7,398 nucleotides of DNA from DASYYE01 sp035946955 (GCA_035946955.1 DASYYE010000557.1:1-7398), one strand, 5' to 3'; positions 1 to 5,909 are shown, numbered from the stretch's first letter. The notes: a model not told the origin generated them from the sequence alone. Numbers and translations: made by a program.

Positions 1-1538
1 TCCGCCCAGCGCGGCCACCACGATCCGTGTTGCAGCGTCGCCTTAGCGAGCCAAACGTCTGGCTCCGGGTCGGCGGGGCGTCCTGCCCAGTAGTCATACC
101 GGGTACTCGCCGCCGGGTTCACGAACGACTGGATGTGGCCGGACTTGACCACGACCAGCTCCTTGTCCCCGCCCAGGATCTGGGTTGTGGAGTAGCACGC
201 CCGCCAGGGCGTGATGTGGTCGGTGTACCCGGCCACGTGGAAGCTGTCGCAGTCGACCTTGCCGAAGTCGATCGGCGTGCCGAGAACCTTGACCGCGCCT
301 GGGTGGGCCGCGGCGCAGCTCAAGATCAGCTCATTGCTCTCCAGCGCGAACTTGGCGCTCAGGGCGGTAGCGTCATGGTTCCAGGCCAGCACGTCGAACG
401 CTGGCGGATCCTCGCCCAGCAGCCATCCCCTGACCAGGTAGTTGAAGACGAGGTCGTTAGGGCGCAGCCACGCGAATCCGCTGCGGACCATGTCACCTGG
501 GAAGACCTCACCGGCCGCGGCCGCGCGCTTCACCATCTCCCGCGATCTCGCGGTGTCCAGCATGCCGATGACGTTGGGGGAGGTGTTGGCCAGGATGGTG
601 ACGATGAAGGTTGCCGAGTTGACGTGGGCGTCTCCTTTCGCCGCCAGGTAGCCGAGGAACAGGGCGGTCGTGATTCCCCCAGCGCACAGCCCAAGCCAGT
701 TGACGGTCTCGCTGTGGGAGATCTTCCGGACGACCTCCAGCGCACGGCCGTGTGCGGCGAGGTACTCGTTGAGCCCCCAGCGTCCATGCCCCAGCTCAGC
801 TCGGGGGTTCTTCCAGACGACCATGAAAGTCTGGATACCGTGCTCCACCGCGTACTCGGCCACGCTGCGCCCGGGTGCGAGGTCAAGCACATAGTGACGG
901 TTGAGCTCCGGGGGCACCATCACCAGCGGGCGGCGGTGGACCGACGGGGTCGACGGGTCATACTGCAGGAGCTCGAACATGTCGTCGCGGAAGACGACGG
1001 CGCCAGGTGTACACGCAAGCTTCTCGCCCACGGGGAACGGCTCCCGGTCGACCATGCGCGGCATGCCGCCCTCGGCGAGGTCTCTGAGCATGTTCTTGCC
1101 GCCGCGGACCAGTGATGTGCCGCCGGTCTCGAAAGCCCTCTTGAGCGCGAGCGGATTGGTCAGCAGGAAATTCGTCGGTGACATAGCGCCGGTGATGACG
1201 CTAGCCGCGTGGCGGGCCCGCGCCTGCCGTTCCCACCCGCCCCCGGTGGCGGCGGCCAGCCTGTCGAACCACTGCTCGAAGAGCCGGTACCCCTGGCCGA
1301 TCCGGTTGTAGAACGGGTTGGACTGCCACGTGACATCCTCAAACCTGGGATCCTTCTCATCGAATGAGATGTCTGACGTGCCGGCGGCGATCCTGAGCAA
1401 CTCAGTGGTGAGCCACGGAAGCTCCCGGGCGGCCGCTATCGGGTTGAGCAGGTCGGCCAATGGTTGGAGCGCCCCGAAGGGCTCAGCTCCCTCGGGCCTT
1501 CCGCCGGTCTGCGCCTGGGACGCCTCGGAGTGTTCCAT
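1..1538 (-). CDS. phaC: Polyhydroxyalkanoate synthase, class I type (C-terminus cut by window edge)
   Basis: This enzyme polymerises 3-hydroxyacyl-CoA into polyester storage granules and releases CoA. The reading frame gives 512 residues from ATG 1538 to the left edge, still open and ending in the family's GSWWP motif (about residues 505-509), so only a short C-terminal tail should be missing. The lipase-like box GLCAGG places the catalytic nucleophile at Cys285, with Asp440 (TDHITPW) and His468 (SGHIQSF) completing the triad. The 28-residue Asp-His spacing equals that of Cupriavidus necator PhaC (D480/H508). Trp386 in FDVLAWNHDAT is also a family signature. A PhaC N-terminal domain covers roughly residues 70-240 (NPFYNRIGQGY and onward). 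The start is supported by AGGAGG a few bases upstream. No phaA, phaB or phasin gene is visible nearby. Substrate chain length cannot be read from the sequence. Confidence 0.96.
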   Translation of the reverse strand, partial: MEHSEASQAQTGGRPEGAEPFGALQPLADLLNPIAAARELPWLTTELLRIAAGTSDISFDEKDPRFEDVTWQSNPFYNRIGQGYRLFEQWFDRLAAATGGGWERQARARHAASVITGAMSPTNFLLTNPLALKRAFETGGTSLVRGGKNMLRDLAEGGMPRMVDREPFPVGEKLACTPGAVVFRDDMFELLQYDPSTPSVHRRPLVMVPPELNRHYVLDLAPGRSVAEYAVEHGIQTFMVVWKNPRAELGHGRWGLNEYLAAHGRALEVVRKISHSETVNWLGLCAGGITTALFLGYLAAKGDAHVNSATFIVTILANTSPNVIGMLDTARSREMVKRAAAAGEVFPGDMVRSGFAWLRPNDLVFNYLVRGWLLGEDPPAFDVLAWNHDATALSAKFALESNELILSCAAAHPGAVKVLGTPIDFGKVDCDSFHVAGYTDHITPWRACYSTTQILGGDKELVVVKSGHIQSFVNPAASTRYDYWAGRPADPEPDVWLAKATLQHGSWWPRWA

Positions 1539-1572
1539 GACTCCTCCTGGACGGGAATATCTGTCCACATTC

Positions 1573-1615
1573 ATCTGACCGAGGCTGTAGTTGCCGGTCA
1601 AGGGCACAAAGTCCC
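1573..1615 (-). promoter_or_regulatory. phaC promoter with DosR/DevR-like box
   Basis: Reading the minus strand, GGGACTTTGTGCCC (1615-1602) is followed directly by TTGACC (1601-1596) as a -35, a 17-base spacer, and TCAGAT (1578-1573) as a weak -10, about 35 bases before the phaC ATG. The first element resembles the hypoxia-regulator DosR/DevR box TTSGGGACTWWAGTCCCSAA. About 13 of 20 positions agree, including the key GGGACT and CCC. Position next to the -35 is typical for DosR-activated promoters. The -10 is poor (3 of 6), as expected for an activator-dependent promoter. This is pattern matching by eye, not demonstrated binding. Confidence 0.45.
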
Positions 1616-1619
1616 CCAA

Positions 1620-1633
1620 GTCAGGGGCCTGAC
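1620..1633. repeat. Perfect palindrome upstream of the phaC promoter
   Basis: GTCAGGGGCCTGAC has two perfect 6-base arms around GG. It ends five bases upstream of the DosR-like box, centred about 25 bases upstream of the -35 element. It could be a second regulator site. The sequence alone does not say which protein. Confidence 0.35.
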
Positions 1634-1835
1634 GGCCGTAGCGCAACTCACGCCTTGGGCCTGCAACCTGTCCACGGCGTCCGAATTCACGTGCCGCCGA
1701 CACAACCCGCGGCCGGGCGGGGCGTGTCTCGGTCAAGGAGGGTGGCCTTCACAGCTGTCCCGCTGTGGATGACCTTCAAGCGCCCGGAGACAGGCGCCGA
1801 CGGCGATGGACGGCAACACCAGCGGCGCCGACAAC

Positions 1836-2366
1836 TCAGGGCGTGTCTGACTCTGGGAGGGGGCGCCACCAGGGGCTGGCGTGACCGGCGGGGTGGGCTG
1901 CGACGGCGGGCCTGGTGACCGTGTCGGCGACGCGGCGCAGCAGGGCGTCGATCGTCGCGGTGCCCACCCGGTGCAGGATTGCCTTATCCAGCGCGGCGCC
2001 GATGTGGCCGAGCGGGGGACGGTACACCCCGGACAGCGCCAGCCGGGCTGATTGCTCCCCGGCGGGTGACAGGCTGATGTCGGCATCCAGCACGGGGAAC
2101 AGGCTGCCGGTTGCGCCGGTGGCCTCCCAACGCAGCGCGACTGTCATCGTGTCCTCGCGGTGCACCGGGTCCAGGACCCGGACAGCGACCAGCTTCGAGA
2201 CGCCCGGCGTGTCACCAAGCGGGCCTACCCTGACCAGGCGGGTGAGGCCGTCCTCGTAGGCAGCCTGTGACACCTGGGTCAGGCCCCTGGCGCCTGCGAT
2301 CCTGGCCAGCCGCGCCTGGGCGAGGCCACACTCGGCGTGAACCAGCAGTTCCCGCGCGATGAACAT
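1836..2366 (-). CDS. Conserved-looking protein of unknown function (176 aa)
   Basis: I cannot assign a function. The protein has strongly actinobacterial codon use and a structured pattern: an N-terminal helix (about residues 1-40), then alternating hydrophobic strands around VSKLVAVRV, TMTVALRWEATG, GSLFPVLDADISLSP and SARLALSGVYRPPLG, and a long C-terminal helix (about residues 125-155). This beta-rich body with a final long helix resembles SRPBCC/START-like ligand-binding folds, but that is inference from shape only. No signal peptide, membrane segment or metal motif is seen. ATG 2366 is the first start codon after an in-frame stop (2412-2414). The SD is weak (a G-rich run just upstream). 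The C-terminus ends in a Pro/Trp-rich tail. It lies upstream of phaC on the same strand but 297 bases away, so it is probably a separate transcript. Confidence 0.72.
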   Translation of the reverse strand: MFIARELLVHAECGLAQARLARIAGARGLTQVSQAAYEDGLTRLVRVGPLGDTPGVSKLVAVRVLDPVHREDTMTVALRWEATGATGSLFPVLDADISLSPAGEQSARLALSGVYRPPLGHIGAALDKAILHRVGTATIDALLRRVADTVTRPAVAAHPAGHASPWWRPLPESDTP

Positions 2367-2501
2367 GCCCCAACGCCACCGCCCCGCGCCGCTGATGCAC
2401 AGAGACGAAGGTCACACGTCTGAGGGACCAACACCCGGAAAGAGCGGGTTCGCCAGCCCCCTTGCGGTCAGCGGCGTGACGCCGGGCACATATAACCGGG
2501 G

Positions 2502-2641
2502 CGCCAGGTGGACCCGGCCCATCAAGTCCGTCTGCCACAGCCCCATCGCCGCCCGCGTTCCCACCGCCGACAGTCCTCCCGGCGCCGCTTGCGCTTCTTG
2601 GCCGAACTCGCCCTCGCGCGGCCAAGCCAGCGGACGCAGGT
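2502..2641 (-). pseudogene. Frameshifted fragment of IS481-type transposase
   Basis: Two reading frames each hold part of a typical IS481-family transposase linker and the start of its catalytic (DDE, RNase H-like) domain. Frame one (2641-2555) reads TCVRWLGR, then SAKKRKRRREDCRRWER. Frame two, beginning around 2553, reads AAMGLWQTDLMGRVHLA. Joined with a one-base overlap they give the family pattern RRWERxxAMxLWQxDxMGxVHLA at exactly the usual spacing, with the first catalytic Asp in WQTD. Similarity stops after HLA: the DGxxVKVVTGIDDHSR segment and the other acidic residues are absent, and the N-terminal helix-turn-helix part cannot be recovered (stop codons intervene). It is a dead, doubly truncated remnant. 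No terminal inverted repeats or target duplications are visible. Confidence 0.7.
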
Positions 2642-2808
2642 GCCTCAAGGCGCTGCCCGTCCATCACCGGTATCTCGGAGTCCAGCCACGCGACCTCGCC
2701 GAGCGCCACGATGAGGCCGTCCGTGCACGGCTGAAGAGTCCCACGTGACGCTCCTGCTCCACACTGGGACCATTCGCCGCGCAATCAACCACTGCGATAT
2801 TCATCACG

Positions 2809-2840
2809 GTGTCCATTCACGGGATGCCGTGAATGGACAC
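2809..2840. terminator. Perfect 14-bp hairpin after the Uma2-like gene
   Basis: GTGTCCATTCACGG (2809-2822) and CCGTGAATGGACAC (2827-2840) are perfect complements around the 4-base loop GATG. The structure starts 19 bases after the stop codon of the minus-strand Uma2-like gene, a typical terminator position. No T-run follows on either strand, as is common for actinobacterial hairpin terminators. The arms are richer in A/T than their surroundings, so a mobile-element end or a protein-binding site is an alternative. Confidence 0.5.
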
Positions 2841-2859
2841 GGGCGCACCCCAGCCGGGT

Positions 2860-3372
2860 TCAGCTGCCCTGCAAGAGATCGGCAAGATCGATGGACAGGC
2901 TGAAAGGGTCATCGACAGACAACATCCCGGTGGCTACCTCTGCCGACGCGTAGGGTCCGCCTGTTGTGGTGAGCCGGTAACAGAAGACGCAGAGTTCGCC
3001 GGTGCCGCTGTCCTGCTCGACCCGCCAGAAGTGCCTGATTCCGGCGGCGTACTCAGCGGGCTTATCGGCCTTGTCCGTAGTGACCGAGCCTGGTGACATG
3101 ACCTCTATGACCAGGGCACAGTGCGACGGCCTGAGCACCTCATCATCAGGCAGGGATGCATCATAGACAGCGACATCGGGCAGGCGGTTCAGCAATGGAA
3201 CGTCACGTAGCCGCAGATCGACGTCGGTCGCCACCGCGAACCTGTCACCGCAGGCCGCTTCGATGTACCTGAGCCAGCACGCCCCCGGAGAGCCCCCATT
3301 CCCCCAAGTCGGGGTGCCTACCCTGCCGACTGCGTTCCCTACGCCCTGGTCGCCGGTAGTTACGTGGCTCAT
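2860..3372 (-). pseudogene. Uma2-family (DUF820) PD-(D/E)XK-like protein, N-terminally truncated
   Basis: From about residue 35 of this frame (RYIEAACGDRFAV) to the end the sequence is a clear Uma2 domain. Features are PDVAVYDA with Asp66, VIEVMSPGS with Glu90, then Asp100, Lys104 and Tyr108 (DKADKPAEYAAGIRHFWRVE), and the C-terminal FSLSIDLADLL. These are the nuclease-like core residues of the family. Intact members carry some 40-60 further N-terminal residues, with an RYELIDG-type motif and a conserved His region. Here these are replaced by unrelated Gly/Thr-rich sequence (residues 1-30), and no frame upstream restores them. ATG 3372 has no convincing SD. Uma2 genes are often multicopy in actinobacteria, and their role is not settled. 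I call it a probable pseudogene, although a short functional product cannot be excluded. Confidence 0.7.
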
Positions 3373-3547
3373 CGCAGTTTATGGCTGGCTGCTTTCGCGG
3401 TGGCACGGACGTCTGGGTGCGGATCGGAGCGATCTTACCCAGGGCTGGTGTCATCATGCTGGTTGGATAAACGCCGGGAGGATGCTGTGCCACACAGCTA
3501 CAGTAGCCACCACCCCACGCCAGAACCCGCTAGGACGACGTTTGCCC

Positions 3548-3622
3548 TGGTGGGCGCAGGTGGTTTCGAACCACCGGCCTCTCGCTTGTAAGGCGAGCGC
3601 TCTACCCCTGAGCTATGCGCCC
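3548..3622 (-). tRNA. tRNA-Val (anticodon UAC)
   Basis: A complete 75-base cloverleaf reads on the minus strand. It has acceptor GGGCGCA/TGCGCCC, D arm GCTC-AGGGGTA-GAGC, anticodon arm CTCGC-CTTACAA-GCGAG, variable loop AGGCC, T arm GGTGG-TTCGAAA-CCACC, discriminator A and a genomically encoded CCA (3550-3548). Every stem is fully paired. The anticodon TAC (3590-3588 on the minus strand) within loop CTTACAA reads valine GUA codons, with wobble to other GUN. It lies downstream of the zinc-ribbon gene on the same strand and borders the decayed region to its left. Confidence 0.97.
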
Positions 3623-3701
3623 TCGCGCTGACACGGCCAGCCTGCACAGCGTACCGACACAACGCACCGGCAGGTACTCTGCGCGGTCTACTGACGCAGG
3701 C

Positions 3702-4046
3702 CTAGCCCAGCAGTGTCGACTTGCGCCCGGCCCGGCCCAGAACCCGCTCCAGGGCGAGCGCCACCTCTTCGGCCAGCCCTGGCGCACCGTCGGCAGGCTC
3801 CGGTGGCTTGTCCGCGTCCCCGGGAGGGAGCATGAAACCGCAGTCACGGCATTCCACCTCGCCGAGCCTGCGCACCAGGCGGGCACTGCCGCACTTTGGG
3901 CAGTGGTCCAGGTCGTCGGACCAGTGCGGCGCGGTCTGGCAGTCCGGGCACACCAGCACTTGCCGGTCGTCCTTCACCCCCCGCTGCCATGGGCTCTTGC
4001 CACGGAGTGGGTCCACCTGCCGCACACCGCAGCGGTAGCAGGGCAT
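3702..4046 (-). CDS. Double zinc-ribbon protein of unknown function (114 aa)
   Basis: The small protein has four CxxC pairs: Cys3/Cys6, Cys33/Cys36, Cys49/Cys52 and Cys66/Cys69. They are spaced as two consecutive zinc ribbons (first and second pair, third and fourth pair). A Pro/Asp/Gly-rich linker (about 74-90) follows, then a C-terminal amphipathic helix (LAEEVALALERVLGRAGRK). Such ribbons usually bind one Zn each and mediate protein or nucleic-acid contact, but the specific role here is unknown. There is no membrane segment. It starts 28 bases after the ahpE stop codon, so the two are very likely co-transcribed. The SD is weak, which fits translation coupled to ahpE. A cysteine-rich protein beside a peroxiredoxin could sense or suffer thiol oxidation, which is speculation. 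Confidence 0.88.
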   Translation of the reverse strand: MPCYRCGVRQVDPLRGKSPWQRGVKDDRQVLVCPDCQTAPHWSDDLDHCPKCGSARLVRRLGEVECRDCGFMLPPGDADKPPEPADGAPGLAEEVALALERVLGRAGRKSTLLG

Positions 4047-4074
4047 TGCGGGCCGTCTTCCCCTGCGCCGTCAG

Positions 4075-4536
4075 CTACTCGAGGGCGGCGAGCGCCTTCT
4101 GGTACTCGGTGACGTCGCGGGCCTCGGGGATCGCGTTCACGACCTTCCACCGGACCACGCCCGCCTTGTCGATGATGAAGGTGCCGCGCACCGCGATACC
4201 CCTGTCCTCATCGAACACGCCGTAGCGCGATGCGACGTCGCCGTGCGGCCAGAAGTCGGACAGCAGCCCAAAACCGAAGTGCTCCTGGTCCGCCCAGGCA
4301 CGGTGGGTGAACGTGGAGTCCACCGACACGGTCAGCAGTTCCACGTCGTCCCTGGTCACCTCGGGGAACTTGTCGCGCATGGCGCACATCTCGCCCGAGC
4401 ACACGCCGCTGAACGCCAGTGGGTAGAACACGAGCACGACGTTCTTGGCACCGCGCAGGCTGGACAGCCGCACCGGCTGGCCGTGCTGGTCCTTCAGCTC
4501 AAAATCAGGGGCTTCCTGGCCAACCTCGACCGCCAT
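4075..4536 (-). CDS. ahpE: Peroxiredoxin AhpE
   Basis: This thiol peroxidase reduces hydroperoxides and peroxynitrite through an active-site cysteine. From ATG 4536 the protein has 153 residues, close to M. tuberculosis AhpE. The motif PLAFSGVC carries Pro39, Ser43 and the peroxidatic Cys46, and Arg117 (AVRGTFIID) completes the active site. LLSDFWPHG and RGTFIIDKAG are strongly AhpE-like. A second cysteine, Cys51 (VCSGEMC), sits five residues after the peroxidatic one, the spacing of the resolving cysteine in E. coli BCP; to my memory M. tuberculosis AhpE has Asp there. An ATG at 4545 would add three residues, but the purine-rich GAAGGG abuts it directly and lies about 9 bases before ATG 4536, which I prefer. 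It is in line with the DUF3052 gene (about 150-base gap) and the zinc-ribbon gene. Confidence 0.95.
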   Translation of the reverse strand: MAVEVGQEAPDFELKDQHGQPVRLSSLRGAKNVVLVFYPLAFSGVCSGEMCAMRDKFPEVTRDDVELLTVSVDSTFTHRAWADQEHFGFGLLSDFWPHGDVASRYGVFDEDRGIAVRGTFIIDKAGVVRWKVVNAIPEARDVTEYQKALAALE

Positions 4537-4693
4537 CGTGTCCATCCCTTCTACACCACGGTGTTCCCGCGCTCACGGCCCTTGGACCCGGCCCTGGCGC
4601 GCCGACCCGCCCAGTGTGCCACTGTGCGCGCCGTGGGCGTGCCAGGACCAGGCCATAGGCGTGGGGTCCCGCAGCTGGAGGGCTGGTGCCTTG

Positions 4694-5122
4694 CTAGCGG
4701 CGCGCTCTCGGCGCGACCAGGCGGGTGCCGAGCCAGTCACGGCCGGCGCTCAGGTTCGATGTCTGGGACAGTCCAGCCGTGGGGGCCGCCTCGCCGATCT
4801 CGCTCGGCTCGACGTAGTTACTCCGGCCCGGTTTGGGGGTCAGCAGCCAGATGTAACCACCGTCGGCCAGCGGTGTCAGGGCATCCACGAGGGCGTCGAC
4901 GAGGTCTCCGTCCCCATCGCGCCACCACAGCAGGACGACATCAACCACGTCGTCGTAGTCCTCATCGACAAGCTCGACGTTCTCCTGCTTGGCGATCGCA
5001 TCGCGCAACTGCTCATCGCAGTCATCCGCGTAACCGATCTCCTGCACCACCTGACCTGGCTTGATGCCCAGTCGTTCGGCCAGGCCTGGCTGATCCTCCG
5101 CCTGGCGCGCGGTCGCGCTCAC
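4694..5122 (-). CDS. DUF3052 family protein
   Basis: A 142-aa soluble actinobacterial protein with no established function. The signature region starts LAERLGIKPGQVVQEIGYADDCDEQL (split here by helices at about residues 14-44). Next is a very acidic segment with LVDEDYDDVVDVVLLWWRDGDGDLVD (about 51-76), a helix ALVDALTPLADGG and strand YIWLLTPKPG (about 77-99), and a C-terminal SEIGEAAPTAGLSQTSN motif (about 107-123) typical of the family. The start is GTG 5122, with AGGAGGGG about five bases upstream, an excellent SD. It precedes ahpE and, as in other actinobacteria, sits on the side facing aceE, although here yjbQ lies in between. The 209 bases upstream (5123-5331) should hold its promoter; I see only a 6-bp hairpin there (5176-5192), no clear -10/-35. 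Confidence 0.92.
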   Translation of the reverse strand: MSATARQAEDQPGLAERLGIKPGQVVQEIGYADDCDEQLRDAIAKQENVELVDEDYDDVVDVVLLWWRDGDGDLVDALVDALTPLADGGYIWLLTPKPGRSNYVEPSEIGEAAPTAGLSQTSNLSAGRDWLGTRLVAPRARR

Positions 5123-5331
5123 TCACCCCTCCTAAGGTTCTCCTGCGACGTTACCCGCTGGGGCACCCGCTCCGACGCTGGCTGGGCCAGCGCCTCCCAT
5201 GGCAGTCATTGTCGCTTCGGCACGTCCCTTGATCGCACAGTCCACACTGGTGGCGGGTCGGTGCGCAAGTGCCAGATGTCTCGGACAGCAAAATTCGGCC
5301 CTCTGCGGAGCGTTCCCATTTCTGCGACGGA

Positions 5332-5742
5332 CTACCCGACGAAGGAAAGTCGTACCGATCTGTCCCTGTTATCTACATTCACGTCGACCACCGCGACTGA
5401 TTGCCAGGTGCCGAGTGCCATCCGCCCGCCCAGCACCGGGATGACCAGGAACGGCGTCACGAACGCGGGCAGCACGTGGGACCGGCCGTGCCCACGTGAG
5501 CCATGCGCGTGCCGCCACCGGTCGTCGGCGGGCAGCAGCGAGCCCAGCACGGCCAGCAGGTCCGTCTCACTACCGGAGCCGAGTTCCATCAGCACCAGCC
5601 CGGCCGTGGCATGGGGCATGAACACGTGCAGCAGCCCGTCCCCGCCCCCGGCCGAGCGGCCCACGAATCTGGCGCATTCGCCAGTGATGTCGTGGATGGT
5701 CTCCCGTTGACCTGTTGTCACCGGAATTAGCTCGCTTTTCAT
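5332..5742 (-). CDS. yjbQ: YjbQ/UPF0047 family protein
   Basis: The 136-aa protein has the family pattern: MPHATAGLVLMELG (His44, Glu53), then WRHAHGSRGHGRSH (His78, His80, His85, His89), LPAFVTP and the C-terminal GGRMALGTWQSVAVVDVN with R126. The conserved His cluster is the presumed metal or phosphate site. E. coli YjbQ is reported to have a weak secondary thiamine-phosphate synthase activity, and the physiological role is unclear. The frame stays open upstream to an ATG at 5829, but ATG 5742 is chosen because GGAGGAGGG lies 6-9 bases before it and family homology begins here. The 29 extra residues would be an unrelated Gly/Pro/Arg-rich run. It is transcribed divergently from aceE. Confidence 0.92.
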   Translation of the reverse strand: MKSELIPVTTGQRETIHDITGECARFVGRSAGGGDGLLHVFMPHATAGLVLMELGSGSETDLLAVLGSLLPADDRWRHAHGSRGHGRSHVLPAFVTPFLVIPVLGGRMALGTWQSVAVVDVNVDNRDRSVRLSFVG

Positions 5743-5839
5743 ACTTAACCCTCCTCCATCCGACCTCGCCCCGCAGCCCGGGGGCGCACGTGGCGGATCA
5801 GCTCCCCGGACACCCAGCCAGCCTTCCAAAGCGAGCTAA
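5727..5839 (-). repeat. 12-bp inverted repeat linking yjbQ leader and start codon region
   Basis: TTAGCTCGCTTT (5727-5738, plus strand) and AAAGCGAGCTAA (5828-5839) are perfect reverse complements 89 bases apart. The first arm covers yjbQ codons 2-6 and the second lies in its upstream region. In a transcript starting upstream of 5839, the two arms could pair over 12 bp and enclose the SD and start codon in the loop. Confidence 0.6.
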
Positions 5840-5893
5840 CCTGGCCATGTGCCTCGCGCTGCCAAGATGCGCTTCCAGGCCAGACGTACCACA

Positions 5894-5909
5894 ATTGGTC
5901 TGGACAACC
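5894..5909 (+). promoter_or_regulatory. Candidate GntR/DasR-like operator upstream of aceE
   Basis: ATTGGTCTGGACAACC agrees with the Streptomyces DasR-responsive element ACTGGTCTAGACCACT at 12 of 16 positions, including the TGGTCT core and GAC of the right half. It lies 91 bases before the aceE start and about 150 before that of yjbQ. A wider imperfect palindrome (CCAGAC 5880-5885, GTCTGG 5898-5903) overlaps it. The match is by eye and the regulator is unknown. Confidence 0.35.

Larger units (their letters stand above)
2367..2859. other. Gene-poor region with insertion scar
   Basis: This 493-base stretch separates the 176-aa gene from the Uma2-like gene. Apart from the transposase fragment and the hairpin listed separately, I see no convincing gene. 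Open frames crossing it mix codon usage and match nothing I recognise. It probably results from serial insertion and deletion. Confidence 0.5.

Noticed and set aside
27..1115. Long plus-strand open frame of 362 residues
   Set aside because: It is the antisense shadow of phaC. The minus strand encodes the conserved PhaC motifs, while this frame gives Arg/Val/Asp-rich sequence with no recognisable domain.
1793..1832. GGCGCCGAC direct repeat / possible terminator after the 176-aa gene
   Set aside because: Only a 6-base self-complementary core with a long loop; too weak in high-GC DNA to call a terminator.
2424..2436. Second DosR-like box upstream of the 176-aa gene (GGGACCAACACCC)
   Set aside because: The spacing between GGGAC and CCC is one base shorter than at phaC, the consensus match is poor and no -35/-10 follows at a sensible distance.
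2212..2784. Minus-strand 190-residue open frame across the insertion scar
   Set aside because: It overlaps the start of the 176-aa gene, has a low-complexity Gly/Arg composition, and reads the transposase remnant in a wrong frame.
3301..3314. CCCCCAAGTC repeat shared with the phaC promoter (1613-1622)
   Set aside because: A shared 10-11 base G/C-rich string is expected by chance in a window of this size and composition.
5743..5840. Thiamine pyrophosphate riboswitch in the yjbQ leader
   Set aside because: A short CTGATC-like string tempted, but the CUGAGA and the second conserved THI-box segment are absent.
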